Counted from the stretch's first letter, positions 18,601-26,148 are shown. The stretch is DNA of 64,000 bases from Thalassococcus_A lentus (GCF_028023555.1 NZ_JAQIOY010000004.1:1-64000); one strand, 5' to 3'. Notes: a model not told the origin generated them from the letters alone. Program-made: numbers and translations.

Positions 18601-18977
18601 ATGGAGTTGGCGCAAATATCCCTGCTCCGACCGGTTTTAAAGCCGTGAAAGACGCGAAGGGTAACATCTTCTATGAATCCCCTCAGGGACTCATATATGG
18701 TCCAGACAAAAAATTTGGTAACCGAGTTGACCACGTCATGGCGCACACCGTGCCCGACCCATCCAAACCAAAACATTCTGTATTCAGAACAAAAACACAG
18801 GACGGCGTATTGGCCACCGTTGATGAGGCTTGGGCTTCTAGAGGGAGCCATGTTCCTGGAGATCCGGGAGCATTTGTCGTCCCGATGGGGAGACAGGTTG
18901 GAACGATGGGGGAAACATCGATTAGGATTGTTGTGCGTCCCAATTCAAGTATGATAATCACAGCCTATCCATATTAA
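12666..18977 (+). CDS. Giant SpvB/FG-GAP/RHS polymorphic toxin
   Basis: A 2103-residue secreted toxin. ATG at 12666 has ribosome site GGGAG and opens a signal peptide (MRIVSAVILAALAFVYP); an upstream TTG at 12636 lacks one. Residues about 30-350 are an SpvB-like N-terminus (VPEFRGLEPVLSLNYNS, GIGWSLGGLS). About 380-760 holds at least five calcium-loop FG-GAP/VCBS repeats (DYDGDGRDEL, DLNGDGKDEL, DVNGDGLADG, DVNGDGLADY, DFDGDGQMDL). RHS/YD repeats fill about 1050-1770. The RHS core spans about 1770-1880 (YLHRDQLQSVRL, ARYYDPELGLFLQPDW, NDPINRYDPLGN). The last 223 residues are the variable toxin: a Gly/Ala-rich linker, then a 110-residue end with conserved-looking His residues (NRVDHVMAH, KPKHSVF), GRQVGTMGE and ITAYP. 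Its class is not clear; an RNase of the BECR type is a guess. It resembles TcB/TcC-like Rhs cocoons. Confidence 0.85.
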   Translation: MRIVSAVILAALAFVYPNSGLTTPDVSTPENNRAKAVKVPDNVGTDGAFTYSIDINVPEFRGLEPVLSLNYNSQARAPRAYDPNLGIGWSLGGLSMIERVSIGGGTPYYDDATQDIFQLDGMELLACGDATAVANGTAYVGAYPEDYKTNRESASCTAGGDFATLRDNYLKITRIGDDTDLDSRFYVYRTDGTRLEYRSVGHLLGETGSSADDWFGPAFQRKWLLTEIRDTQQTPNIVNYSYHIAPRSQGYAARIERIDYVGYAVKFHYGATSYGDIKFATGSQYFETYSRALDTISVHDGTNKVRAYKLGYQNTELTGRLRLRSVSEYGADFSLSGSEVVSGSSLPAWVFGYEAEALAFRMQSINDTYSVSGLPTMTRYPYVHTSLSIGDYDGDGRDELQFNRYSYTDSYGLGYTLPGSRYSFDENGTAQLHLNHVGSNTSAVSDSLGFASSVSLLGSLRRASYLQNTDHHSSFPYAAILEKKSGPSGNDTEEHLQIPMRDAGAGSWMGTLSGNACGFFLGNFDRDFDTEVVRAHPTNDMSNTFDYDGSAYFATGKRNFLEDLCEGFGGFGSIPRAPWRINTSTVDLNGDGKDELLHDGRLFELRDGGNWEKRSIANSPFRWDFNDKENHDIRFGDVNGDGLADGVLHDRNNDNICVFLSTGDGYLPPDCTWGASIPATERDLKREKDGIRSAIVDVNGDGLADYIAHAGFKSRDDHERQIAGAAWLYLSNGREFVPVVNGGGYHISRFLGVGDFDGDGQMDLVSQGGGAQNGAAVFFDDTALPNLMTRVQNPSNSTSEITYWPTTRFANNDIPSVSQVVREITNKNGLGLAWQDRTTKFEYENGKYDFDLRKSLGFGKVTATLPKLWNEVSNPTLVTIYENDQWATRGRVKSQKFDYDDQTYRETLNDWAVNPGWSGATNEARPFRVVKTKARERELWGENFVETITDYEYSLYNKPVRIYARGIGGSAGADVDDVTTHFGYRVNTGKYLIKPFRKIVVQGPNLDWNNRGNWLSSEFYSYDGNISPWDNPTKGNVTKIELWNGKLSSDARRIEAQSGYDDRGNVIWEQNGRGADTRTNYSFDSAKHLFPVSETNALGHQTTTSWNAACQAPSTITDPNGLVTSIAHDAFCREYRKDYPNGQLERTFYRNLGTAAQNVRTQTRSASNIAGQKWHLVDSYFNGFGEVYREARSGNADNDWIVTLRSFTQRGHLDWESIPGTWQAYGAVHDIPTDERKQLKYDPLGRVVRTTHADGNYVKAVYESKQRSHSGQLAIFPQVTSLGEDCHDNDASTICDEVIYVKDASGNTIITDRPDWLVTDVDASNIWRSVRYLWDGLGRLTGVTDASGKSWSFTYNAFGDRVAANDPGLGNWTLEYDAAHNLTRQIDAKGQVIEFAYDDLNRQTLKRVTGPNLDRHDTLYNYDWQRAGFYNIGKLVQSVAWTSGDLDGDGESDGNYHVITRDYNSAGLVAEESHRIDGASGPTYALQTRYRLTGDILRTKLPYIPGSTAVKWSGDYQYDSASRVTSFGSYVTAVAYNLWDQPTHVDYGSSATSAYAYQSKRGWVTQIDSYGNNTSGVRARLGFTHYTRSASGRVMRQNTQRPTGRFDYQYDYAGRLLSATNFGGQAQFDQTFTYDRSGSMRSNSQVGTYAYHSNKLAPHSITHNGQTQTLTYDANGNMKNGLDGKEMTYDGENRPFSVTYQGVTTSYVYGADGKRLKRIDDAGTGQQSVTVYFGPVEIRNFGEGQDEVILTYPHPDVRIEHTKTGGVLTEKVSYLHRDQLQSVRLITGADAQRDSRATYKPFGVQVNQIFDVASPTEDKGFIGERFDAGAGLQYLNARYYDPELGLFLQPDWFEVTEPGVGTNRYAYSANDPINRYDPLGNAWIDEGWDALFGEGSFDRTFGEGSAQALDDTADAIGRANGAVLDALDYYGPSIDASTAGTMGKPVKMLAGTARLGIRVGNFLRGTRAKKPSGDLTPIHGVGANIPAPTGFKAVKDAKGNIFYESPQGLIYGPDKKFGNRVDHVMAHTVPDPSKPKHSVFRTKTQDGVLATVDEAWASRGSHVPGDPGAFVVPMGRQVGTMGETSIRIVVRPNSSMIITAYPY

Positions 18978-18988
18978 AGGTTGTTACT

Positions 18989-19222
18989 ATGAAAGTTCCT
19001 TGTCCAAGATGTGAACAAGATTGGGTGCGGCGCGCTTCTGTAAAGAAGACCGGAAAGATCTTTTTTGCTTGCCCGGAGTGCGAGGCAACTTGGTTTTCGG
19101 AAGATGAAATCGGATACGATACGTTCAACTATTTCAACTTATTTATGGAAAGGCAAGGAATTGATCCTGACTGGAGTGAAGTGGATATATTAGGGTTTGT
19201 CACAAAAACACCATCTAACTGA
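18989..19222 (+). CDS. Small zinc-ribbon protein, probable immunity to the Rhs toxin
   Basis: A 77-residue protein beginning 11 bp after the Rhs stop. Two CxxC pairs, CPRC at residues 5-8 and CPEC at about 28-31, make a zinc ribbon; the rest is acidic (EDEIGYDTF, DWSEVDI). Small acidic proteins right behind an Rhs toxin tip are usually its immunity protein. I know no named immunity family for it. The ribosome site is weak (AAAGG at 18976-18980). Confidence 0.6.
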   Translation: MKVPCPRCEQDWVRRASVKKTGKIFFACPECEATWFSEDEIGYDTFNYFNLFMERQGIDPDWSEVDILGFVTKTPSN

Positions 19223-19246
19223 AAATAAATTTCCTCGGAGAGTGGA

Positions 19247-19375
19247 TTGGATATTCACGAGGCCGAAGGGTTTGCCAAGGCAAAGCTGGCAGAAATTCAA
19301 GAAGCTATTGTTGAAGAGCTAGCTCTCTCACTATCCGCTCCCCGTTTCAAAGCTGGAGAATGGTACTTTAACTAA
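19247..19375 (+). CDS. Possible 42-residue ORF, perhaps an immunity-gene remnant
   Basis: A short frame from TTG at 19247 with GGAG six bases upstream reads MDIHEAEGFAKAKLAEIQ and ends APRFKAGEWYFN. It is acidic, helical and follows the zinc-ribbon gene by 24 bp. It could be a real small protein or the stub of a displaced immunity gene; the sequence alone does not decide. Confidence 0.25.
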   Translation: MDIHEAEGFAKAKLAEIQEAIVEELALSLSAPRFKAGEWYFN

Positions 19376-19477
19376 AATACATGGGAGGCTATCGAGACAG
19401 GAAATCCGCTATGCCGCGAATACAAACGAAACAGCCGAAAGTAGGTCGCAGCTATTGGGTATTTATCGGAATGTGTT

Positions 19478-19843
19478 TTATGTTTCTCCACAATATGTCC
19501 GCGGGTCAACTCTGAACAAACTCTGTTGCCGAACCATCGTGACCTCGTAACATGAATTCGATATTCCGACCGGGCTTTGTACAGCAATAGACTCTCCGCT
19601 TTGAGCCCGTTTTATCAGCTCCAACACCGCCCCAACCAGAACCGGTCTCAGCACCTCCCGCCCTGTTGTCTCGTCCAGCGCCGCAACTTCACCCGCCTCC
19701 AACCGCTTCAAAACCTTTACCGTTGCCAGCGCCTGTGATTGCACAAGGCTGACGATCCCAATTATCAAGGTCAGGGAGAGAAGCGTTGAGATCAGGACGA
19801 TCCCACGGCGCGGATGGCGAGAGGTGTTTGGCGGTGACGACAT
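19478..19843 (-). CDS. gspK: GspK-like minor pseudopilin, short
   Basis: A 121-residue protein with a type IV pilin-like leader (RHPRRG followed by IVLISTLLSLTLIIGIVS), cleaved after Gly by prepilin peptidase. The following helix (KVLKRLEAGEVAALDETTGRE) resembles the start of GspK, the tip pseudopilin of type II secretion. Known GspK proteins are about 300 residues, so this one lacks the large central domain; it is either a truncated gene or a divergent minor pseudopilin (GspH is otherwise missing here). It is divergent from gspO with overlapping 5' regions. Confidence 0.5.
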   Translation of the reverse strand: MSSPPNTSRHPRRGIVLISTLLSLTLIIGIVSLVQSQALATVKVLKRLEAGEVAALDETTGREVLRPVLVGAVLELIKRAQSGESIAVQSPVGISNSCYEVTMVRQQSLFRVDPRTYCGET

Positions 19844-19890
19844 GGGGCAAGTCTAGCGAAAGGCGGGGAATTGTCAGCCCCGCTTTACTA

Positions 19891-20397
19891 ATGCTGGCAA
19901 GTCTTTATGGATTGACCGGCTTGGTGCTCCGGGATCAAAGTGCGGTCTTAGAGTTGGTCTTTGCCGCAATGCTGGCTGCGCCGCTGATCTGGCTGAGCCT
20001 GACCGATCTGCACGGCCAAGAAATCCCTGACCTTGCGGCTCTTGGCATCGTTGTTGTCGCTTGCATTGTCCTCGTTTCACAGAGCACGCCAATTGTGCCG
20101 CATCTGGTCGCTGGATTGGCAATTCTGGCGTTGTTCTGGGCTTTGGGAGAGGTCTATTTCCGCGCCAAAGGCCATGAAGCCTTGGGAATTGGCGACGCCA
20201 AATTATTCGGAGCCGGGATCTTTCTGCTTGGACCGCCGTTTATCCCAGACCTCGTTTTGCTATCCTCGCTCGGCGGTTTGCTTGTGGGCGGTGTTTCGAC
20301 GCTCAGGACCGGAATTCAACCCAAAGGCATTCCCTTTGGCCCCTTCATCGCCTATGCGATCTTTATCTTGTTCTTCATTGATCCGATTTTCCTGTGA
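19891..20397 (+). CDS. gspO: Prepilin peptidase, minimal form
   Basis: An A24-family inner-membrane aspartic peptidase that cleaves pseudopilin leaders. The two catalytic aspartates are visible in SLTDLHGQEIPD and in the GxGD motif GIGDAKLFGA. Six hydrophobic segments are present. It lacks the N-terminal Cys-rich methylase domain of E. coli GspO (about 225-290 residues), as do many short alphaproteobacterial forms. The start is uncertain: ATG 19891 has no clear ribosome site; GTG at 19834 in the same frame would overlap gspK. It precedes gspG by 7 bp. Confidence 0.8.
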   Translation: MLASLYGLTGLVLRDQSAVLELVFAAMLAAPLIWLSLTDLHGQEIPDLAALGIVVVACIVLVSQSTPIVPHLVAGLAILALFWALGEVYFRAKGHEALGIGDAKLFGAGIFLLGPPFIPDLVLLSSLGGLLVGGVSTLRTGIQPKGIPFGPFIAYAIFILFFIDPIFL

Positions 20398-20404
20398 GAG
20401 CGAC

Positions 20405-20830
20405 ATGCGCCCATCCAAATCCCGTAACCCACAATCCGGCATTTCCCTGCTAGAAGTCCTCGTCGTTCTGGCGATCATAGCGCTGATCGTGGGATTGGCC
20501 GCGCCTCGCCTGATGGCGAATTTCGGGCGCGCCAATGTCCAGGCGGCGGAGGTGCAGATGAACAATATCAAAGGTGCGCTGCAGCTTTTCTATATCGACA
20601 CCAAACGCTACCCGTCTGAGGCCGAAGGTCTGACCGCTTTGATTGAGCAACCCAAAGGCGCGCGGGGTTGGAAAGGACCTTATGTCGATACGCAGGAAGA
20701 TCTGACCGATCCGTGGGGCCGCATCTACCTTTATCGCAATCCCGGGCGTGAGAAGCCCTTTGATCTCTACACCAACGGGCGTGATGGTCATCCGGGCGGG
20801 ACCAGTGAGGACAGCGATATATATCTCTGA
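20405..20830 (+). CDS. gspG: Major pseudopilin GspG
   Basis: 141 residues. The leader ends QSG before ISLLEVLVVLAIIALIVGLAAPRL, with the conserved Glu at position +5 of the mature protein. The C-terminus has the GspG hallmarks RYPSEAEGLTALIEQP, GWKGPYV, DPWGRIYLYRNPG and DLYTNGRDG, including the calcium-site residues. It forms the pseudopilus that pushes substrates through the secretin. The last 43 bp overlap the 3' end of gspJ on the other strand. Confidence 0.92.
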   Translation: MRPSKSRNPQSGISLLEVLVVLAIIALIVGLAAPRLMANFGRANVQAAEVQMNNIKGALQLFYIDTKRYPSEAEGLTALIEQPKGARGWKGPYVDTQEDLTDPWGRIYLYRNPGREKPFDLYTNGRDGHPGGTSEDSDIYL

Positions 20831-21381
20831 CGGGCGTGTTTCGCAGGCTGCAGTGTGAGGGGCGGTGCGGGCTGTCCGTTTTGGTCCCATTCGATCTTGA
20901 CTAAGTCCGGCAGGAAAGTCGGATCAGACCACGTAGAGTGCCAGCTTTTGTCTGGTTCGCCCGTGACCCGTCCGAAATAGGATATCAATAAATTGTTCGT
21001 GGTCCTCGAGAGGACCGGATGCGCAATGTTCTGCGAGCGGCGCGTGATCGCGAGTGTTCCGCTCTCCAGGGCTAGTGCAAACAACTCCTCGTCATCACCA
21101 CCGCCAACTACACTAAGTCGGAACGTCATCGAGCGGTCTGTACCTTCAAAAAAATGCTGCGCGTTATGATCTCCGTAGCGGATCGGCAGGTTTTCAATAA
21201 AGTTGCGCAGGTCGTGCCTGGCCAAATGATAAGTTGTGTCCTCGGACCAAGTGGTGGAGCGGTCGAGCACCTGACGGTTGAAATCCAGCACGTTGGCCAG
21301 CAACGCGGCAATCAGCGCCATGATGATCAAGCTAATCATCATTTCTAGCTGACTGACACCTGAATTGGACGAACGCCTCAT
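20788..21381 (-). CDS. gspJ: Minor pseudopilin GspJ
   Basis: 197 residues from ATG 21381. The leader MRRSSNSG is followed by VSQLEMMISLIIMALIAALLANVLDF; Glu at +5 is present. The remainder fits GspJ (RSMTFRLSVVGGGDDEELF, NLLISYFG). It starts within the last codons of gspI (4-bp overlap), so the two are coupled; it converges on gspG with a 43-bp overlap. Confidence 0.75.
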   Translation of the reverse strand: MRRSSNSGVSQLEMMISLIIMALIAALLANVLDFNRQVLDRSTTWSEDTTYHLARHDLRNFIENLPIRYGDHNAQHFFEGTDRSMTFRLSVVGGGDDEELFALALESGTLAITRRSQNIAHPVLSRTTNNLLISYFGRVTGEPDKSWHSTWSDPTFLPDLVKIEWDQNGQPAPPLTLQPAKHARQRYISLSSLVPPG

Positions 21382-21818
21382 ATCCCCGGCGCCCGTCGTG
21401 CCAAAATCGTGCTGAGAACATAGGGCGCACGTGTCGAGCCGGAGCGGTTTACTTGTGCGGTTACTTCGACAAATCGGAAGAGATGATCTTGTTCCGTTTT
21501 GTGATCCGGCACATATGGTTTCTCGCGAATAAACCAATCCCAAGTGCCTTTGTAAGTCCCGGCCGTGTCTGACAGCGGAAAGGTGACAACATATTCGTCA
21601 AGCAGGGCGCGCGCGACTTGCGCCAGCTCCAGGTCCCTTTGTGCTGCTGCTTGACGATCAATGAGACCGGCCGACACTGAGTAAACGCTGACCAAAACCA
21701 CGGAAACCGCCGCCATCGACAGAAGTGTTTCCAGAAGGGAAAAGCCGCGATTGTTCGATCTGGGTTGGCTGTCAAAACGCAATTTCGTTGATCTCCAGAA
21801 CCGCGCCCATGATGGCAT
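21378..21818 (-). CDS. gspI: Minor pseudopilin GspI
   Basis: 146 residues. The leader ends SNNRG before FSLLETLLSMAAVSVVLVSVYS, with Glu at +5. GspI-like size and a C-terminus rich in beta strands (FRFVEVTAQVNRSG). Its start overlaps the end of gspF by 47 bp and its end overlaps gspJ by 4 bp. GspI nucleates the pseudopilus tip with GspJ and GspK. Confidence 0.72.
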   Translation of the reverse strand: MPSWARFWRSTKLRFDSQPRSNNRGFSLLETLLSMAAVSVVLVSVYSVSAGLIDRQAAAQRDLELAQVARALLDEYVVTFPLSDTAGTYKGTWDWFIREKPYVPDHKTEQDHLFRFVEVTAQVNRSGSTRAPYVLSTILARRAPGI

Positions 21819-23004
21819 AGATCAGAGTGCCGATCCCAAGGCCAAGGACGAGCGTCAAGACAGGTGTGATGAGCGACAGCAGCCTTTGGGCACGGACTTC
21901 GGTTTGCGCGGACAAAACTTCACGGATTGAATTCAGTGCGTCCGGTAAGGTGTTGGTGGTTTCCCCAACTTCGAAGAGTTCAAGAAAAACGCCGGGTAGT
22001 TCAGGGTACGCACGAAAAGCGGATGCGGCAGATACTCCTTGTTCCAAGGCCTCTGAGGCCTCGGAAAATGCCTCAGAGATTCGATCATTGTCGCCCATTG
22101 CTGCGACGGCACCGCGAAGGGCGGCGAGGAGCGGTTCACCTGATAGGAGTAACAGGCGGGTTGCGACACAGAGTTGAACGATTAAAGCGTCGCGGGCCAT
22201 CGGACCAACCAGCGGCAACCGAAATCGGGCGGTTCGAAAATAGGTCTTGAGTGCCGGGCTTTGAACCAATGCAATTACACTAAAAACAAAAGCAATAGTC
22301 GTAAGCAAGGAGTGTAGCCAGTAATTCGATAGGAAATCTCCAACGCGCAAACAGGCGGACAATATTGTTGGCGTTTGCTGGCCGGCGGCCAGGAATATCG
22401 GCTCCAGACTTGGCGCAAGAAAAAAGACAACCACCATCGTAAGCGCGATGGCCGCCAGAACCAGAATCATGGGATAGACCAGAGCGGAAGTGATTTTCCG
22501 GTCCGTGGCAGATTGTGTGCGCAAGTGTTCCGCAAGCGAATCTAAAAGTAGCGGGGCTGTATTTGCTGTATCACCGACCTTTAGAAATGAAACAAAAAGT
22601 AGCGAAAAACTTCGGTTCTCTGCGGCAAAGGCATAAGAGAACTGTACGCCATCGGCCACCCTTTGCCCGGTTCTCTCAAAATGCCGCCTGACCTCCGCAT
22701 GGTGGGTTGTCGATGCAACGATGCGAATGATTTCTGTGGCCGCCAATTTAGCCCTGAAAAGCGAAGCCAGAAGCTCGGCAACGTTGGCCTGTTCACCGGG
22801 CGGCAGACGAGCGGAACCAAATTGAATGTCCCGCAACAGCCAAGATGTCTTTGTTTCGGTTTCCAAGCTGCGTTCGGACAGTTCAAACACTGTGATCCCA
22901 CGAGACGACAATGTATCAAATGCTAGTTTTTCGGAACTAGCCTCTAGCGAGCCGTTTTCGTTGCGCCCTGCCTGGTCGATGCCTTTATAGAAGAATTCAG
23001 GCAT
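21772..23004 (-). CDS. gspF: Type II secretion inner-membrane platform protein GspF
   Basis: 410 residues, the expected length. The N-terminus MPEFFYKGIDQAGRNENGSL is typical of GspF/PilC. Two T2SSF domains are visible, each with a hydrophobic segment (LVYPMILVLAAIALTMVVV; LLSLITPVLTLVLGLGIGTL) and the ELFEVGETTNTLPDALN motif. It links the GspE ATPase to the pseudopilus. It is 7 bp from gspD. Confidence 0.92.
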   Translation of the reverse strand: MPEFFYKGIDQAGRNENGSLEASSEKLAFDTLSSRGITVFELSERSLETETKTSWLLRDIQFGSARLPPGEQANVAELLASLFRAKLAATEIIRIVASTTHHAEVRRHFERTGQRVADGVQFSYAFAAENRSFSLLFVSFLKVGDTANTAPLLLDSLAEHLRTQSATDRKITSALVYPMILVLAAIALTMVVVFFLAPSLEPIFLAAGQQTPTILSACLRVGDFLSNYWLHSLLTTIAFVFSVIALVQSPALKTYFRTARFRLPLVGPMARDALIVQLCVATRLLLLSGEPLLAALRGAVAAMGDNDRISEAFSEASEALEQGVSAASAFRAYPELPGVFLELFEVGETTNTLPDALNSIREVLSAQTEVRAQRLLSLITPVLTLVLGLGIGTLIYAIMGAVLEINEIAF

Positions 23005-23011
23005 AGCGCAT

Positions 23012-25024
23012 CTATTGCAAGACCGATCCGATGGTGTGGCGAGGCGAGCCCAAACCCGATTCTAGCAGGGAATCGGCACCGGATAGTTTCGTTCGCCAAT
23101 GCTTTGTAACGGCCGCTGCATCCGTATCGGAGTTGATGATTGATGGCCGGATCAGTATGAGAAGTTCCGAGCGTTTTTTGCCGCTGTTGGTTTTCCGAAA
23201 TGCAGCACCCAGCAAAGGCACATCGCCGAGACCCGGCACTTTGGCGACAGTTCTGGTATCGCTTTCCTGAACCAAACCTCCAAGCGCTAGGGTGGCTCCG
23301 TCGTTCAAGAGCACATTCGTAGCAATTTTGCGCTGTCGAATAGTCGGCGAATCAATGCCTGACGTTTGTGCCTCGGTCACATTGCTGACCTCCTGCGTGA
23401 CATCCAGAACAACGCGACCCGTACGGCTGATATCCGGTTTTACGCGCAAGATCACACCAGTGTCGCGATAGTCGATCGTCGTGACAGTAGGTGCATCATC
23501 GGAAGAATTGTCTGTCAAGGTTTGCGTCGCAATAGGCACCTGATCACCGATCTGCAGAATAGCTTCTTCATTGTCCAGAACCATCAGAGTTGGCGAGGAA
23601 ATGATTTTGACATCCGTGACTCCCGCCAAAGCATTGAGAGCAACATTGGCTCCGCCCGCGCTAAATACTGCGGAAAAGCCGGGATAACTACTCCCAGTCG
23701 ATCCGTTGGAAGCGTCCGAGAAGGTCAGGCCAAGTTTGCCTTCTTCAAAGAACCACCTCACGCCGAGATCCAGCTCGTCATTCAACGTCACTTCGGCAAT
23801 TGTCGCCTCCAACATCACTTGAGACGGGCTTTGATCGATCTGGGTCAACAACGCTACAATCTCGCGATGTTCACTTCGCGTCGCACGAGCCAAGATGGCA
23901 TTTCGCGTGGTATCTGAGGCGAGACTCAGGGAGTTGAGGTGGGAGGTTTCGGCTTCCTCGTTGCCTTCTTGGCCTGAAGTTGCCAATAGCTTTTCCAAAA
24001 TCGGCGTAACGTCCTCGGCGTTTCGGTTCTGCAGTTCATAGCTGCGCATATACCGGCTCGCACCGCTGGCGGTCCTGTCCAATTCTCGGATCCACCGTTG
24101 GGCTTTGGGAAGGTATTTTGACCGGGACGAGATGATCAGGACCGAGCCGAGACGCTTATTGGGAACGAACTCGATCACTCCGTTCAGATTGCCGCCTTCT
24201 TCGTTCTCAAAGATCACCTTGAGCTCTTCGACAATGGATTCGGGATCGGCAGAGTTGAGCTCAACCAGTGCAATCGACTTGCCAGATAGCACATCAACAT
24301 CAAAAAGATTGAGCGCGTCCAGAGCAGCCTCTAACTGAGCAGGGGTCCCTGTCATCATCAACAGGTTCCGGCGTTTATCAGCGAGCACGGTTAAGCCTTC
24401 ATCAGTTAGCGGCGACATCAAGTCCAACATTTGGGTGGCTGACACATACTCCAAAGGCGCTACGATTATATTTGCGCCCGATCCGACGCCGTGCTTGGCA
24501 AGTCTGAACGTCCGGTTACCTGATGTGCCTGGGACGATTTTCACCACGTTCCCGTGCCGTTCTAAGCGAGCATCATTGGCGGACAATGCCGCTTCGAACA
24601 GTTCCAGCAGAGCCGTCTTGGGGATAAGGCCCGTCGATTGAATCGTAACGGTCCCTGTAACCGCGTCGCTAACGGTATACTGCTGTTTCAGCGTGTCGCC
24701 CAAAATGGCCTTGGCGGCAGAAGGAATGCTTGCATTGATGAGTGAGATTTCGACAAGCTTGCCGTCGCGCGGAACCACAACTGCTTGCTGTTTGCCGGAA
24801 TTGCGCAATACATCCTCATTCAGGAATGTATCGGACCCGTGAGACAAGGCGCCGGCGCGCATGTGCGTGCCGCCTAGATGGCCGGCGCCAAGTGAAAAGT
24901 CAGAATTTGCCCCGCGCTGGACCTCTATGTCCTCGCCGAATAAGCCAGAACTCGTCGTGATTGTTTCTGTGCAACCAAAGAGAAAAAAAGCGCTTGCGGA
25001 AAGCGCCAACCGAAGAAACTGCAT
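23012..25024 (-). CDS. gspD: Type II secretion secretin GspD
   Basis: 670 residues. A lipoprotein-type signal peptide is present (LALSASAFFLFGC), so the secretin may be outer-membrane anchored by a lipid without a separate pilotin. N0 and N1-N3 domains run to about residue 400 (AKAILGDTLKQQYTVSD, VLADKRRNLLMMTGTP, VPNKRLGSVLIIS, ATRNAILARA). The secretin core follows with VMLEATIAEVTLNDELDLGVRW, KIISSPTLMVLDNEEA and VPGLGDVPLLGAAFR. It forms the outer-membrane pore. Confidence 0.93.
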   Translation of the reverse strand: MQFLRLALSASAFFLFGCTETITTSSGLFGEDIEVQRGANSDFSLGAGHLGGTHMRAGALSHGSDTFLNEDVLRNSGKQQAVVVPRDGKLVEISLINASIPSAAKAILGDTLKQQYTVSDAVTGTVTIQSTGLIPKTALLELFEAALSANDARLERHGNVVKIVPGTSGNRTFRLAKHGVGSGANIIVAPLEYVSATQMLDLMSPLTDEGLTVLADKRRNLLMMTGTPAQLEAALDALNLFDVDVLSGKSIALVELNSADPESIVEELKVIFENEEGGNLNGVIEFVPNKRLGSVLIISSRSKYLPKAQRWIRELDRTASGASRYMRSYELQNRNAEDVTPILEKLLATSGQEGNEEAETSHLNSLSLASDTTRNAILARATRSEHREIVALLTQIDQSPSQVMLEATIAEVTLNDELDLGVRWFFEEGKLGLTFSDASNGSTGSSYPGFSAVFSAGGANVALNALAGVTDVKIISSPTLMVLDNEEAILQIGDQVPIATQTLTDNSSDDAPTVTTIDYRDTGVILRVKPDISRTGRVVLDVTQEVSNVTEAQTSGIDSPTIRQRKIATNVLLNDGATLALGGLVQESDTRTVAKVPGLGDVPLLGAAFRKTNSGKKRSELLILIRPSIINSDTDAAAVTKHWRTKLSGADSLLESGLGSPRHTIGSVLQ

Positions 25025-25057
25025 TACTGCCTCAAAACTTTTTCTTTGATTCTACCT

Positions 25058-25612
25058 TTATTGCCTGAATTCAACAATGAATTCATGAATACCATGGGTA
25101 AAACGTACATAAGACGTGGTTATTTCGGCAACAATCCAATCGGAAACCCCATCGGAAACGACAACCCAGAATTCTGTTGAATTGGACTTGTCATGCAATA
25201 ATGCAGAGCGTTTGCCATCTGATCCAATCAAACCGCGGTATTCCAATTCCGGTTGCTCCGGCGCGACAGCCGCTACTGGGGCGGTGGGTGGCGATAGTTT
25301 GGCGACGACCACTTTACTTATCTCGGGTTCGGGGTCTTCTATTGCTACAGGTTCAGGGTTACGTCTTGTTGGTGAGAATAGAGGGCGTGATGCGAGCATT
25401 GCGATCTCATCCGAGTAGTCGTGCGCCTTGGCCACGACATATGGCGCGACGTCTTCGCGTTGGGGGGCGGCCTCTGTCATCCTTGGAGGAGGGTTTGGCG
25501 TTGCATTCGACTGCAAGTCTTTCCCGAACCCGGGCACTTTTTCGCTTGCAAACCAAGCTAAAGCGACACAAATCAAGCCCGGGGGAGGTAAACAAGAGAG
25601 AATGAGTCTCAT
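25058..25612 (-). CDS. GspN/GspC-like periplasmic assembly protein
   Basis: 184 residues from ATG 25612, which overlaps the gspM stop as ATGA and has GGGAGG upstream. One N-terminal membrane helix is followed by a Pro-rich linker and the motif ASRPLFSPTRR, typical of alphaproteobacterial T2SS protein N and related to the homology region of GspC. The C-terminal part (YRGLIGSDGKRSALLH, WIVAEITTSYVRF) resembles the HR domain that touches the secretin. No separate gspC is found, so this protein may do its job. Confidence 0.65.
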   Translation of the reverse strand: MRLILSCLPPPGLICVALAWFASEKVPGFGKDLQSNATPNPPPRMTEAAPQREDVAPYVVAKAHDYSDEIAMLASRPLFSPTRRNPEPVAIEDPEPEISKVVVAKLSPPTAPVAAVAPEQPELEYRGLIGSDGKRSALLHDKSNSTEFWVVVSDGVSDWIVAEITTSYVRFTHGIHEFIVEFRQ

Positions 25613-26148
25613 GAGGCGCTTTCCTCCCAAATCGCCCAGAGCGTAACTCGCAACAAGAGGTCAATTTCGGTTTGGTTTGCAGCATTTTGCCCCGCACGCC
25701 GAACATGAAGAGCACCAAGCGCGATGCGAGGAGAGTGTGCCTCGAGAAAGTTCAAAAACCGGTACATTTGAGGCAATGTAGCGCTTCCCTCGAACTCAAA
25801 CGCAATCGTGTCGCGAGACACGTCAGCGGCGAAACCTGATCCGCCCAAGATGCGGGACGCAATCCCGGTTTTATCAATGATCCGCATGACAGCGTCTTGC
25901 AGCTGCAATTCTGCCTCGCTGCGTCCCGTAGCTTTCCACGGTATGTTCTCTGGAAATCCGACTTGTGGGTTTGAGGCTTTCAAAAACGAGATGCGGTCTT
26001 CCAACGCGGCGATGCCTTCCTTCAAATCGTTAACTTCCGCCGCGGCCTGTTCTTCACGGGCCAAGTAAGTGCCTTTGATGTAAGTCGCACTCGCGAAGAT
26101 GGACCCGACTACGAACAACAAAAAGAGGATTTGGCCTGCAAATTTCAT
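25609..26148 (-). CDS. gspM: Type II secretion protein GspM
   Basis: 179 residues with an N-terminal membrane helix (GQILFLLFVVGSIFASATY), a coiled-coil stretch (EVNDLKEGIAALEDRISFLK) and a ferredoxin-like C-terminus (MYRFLNFLEAHSPRIALGALHVRR), as in the GspM_II family. It pairs with GspL in the inner membrane. It overlaps both neighbours by 4 bp. Confidence 0.75.
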   Translation of the reverse strand: MKFAGQILFLLFVVGSIFASATYIKGTYLAREEQAAAEVNDLKEGIAALEDRISFLKASNPQVGFPENIPWKATGRSEAELQLQDAVMRIIDKTGIASRILGGSGFAADVSRDTIAFEFEGSATLPQMYRFLNFLEAHSPRIALGALHVRRAGQNAANQTEIDLLLRVTLWAIWEESAS

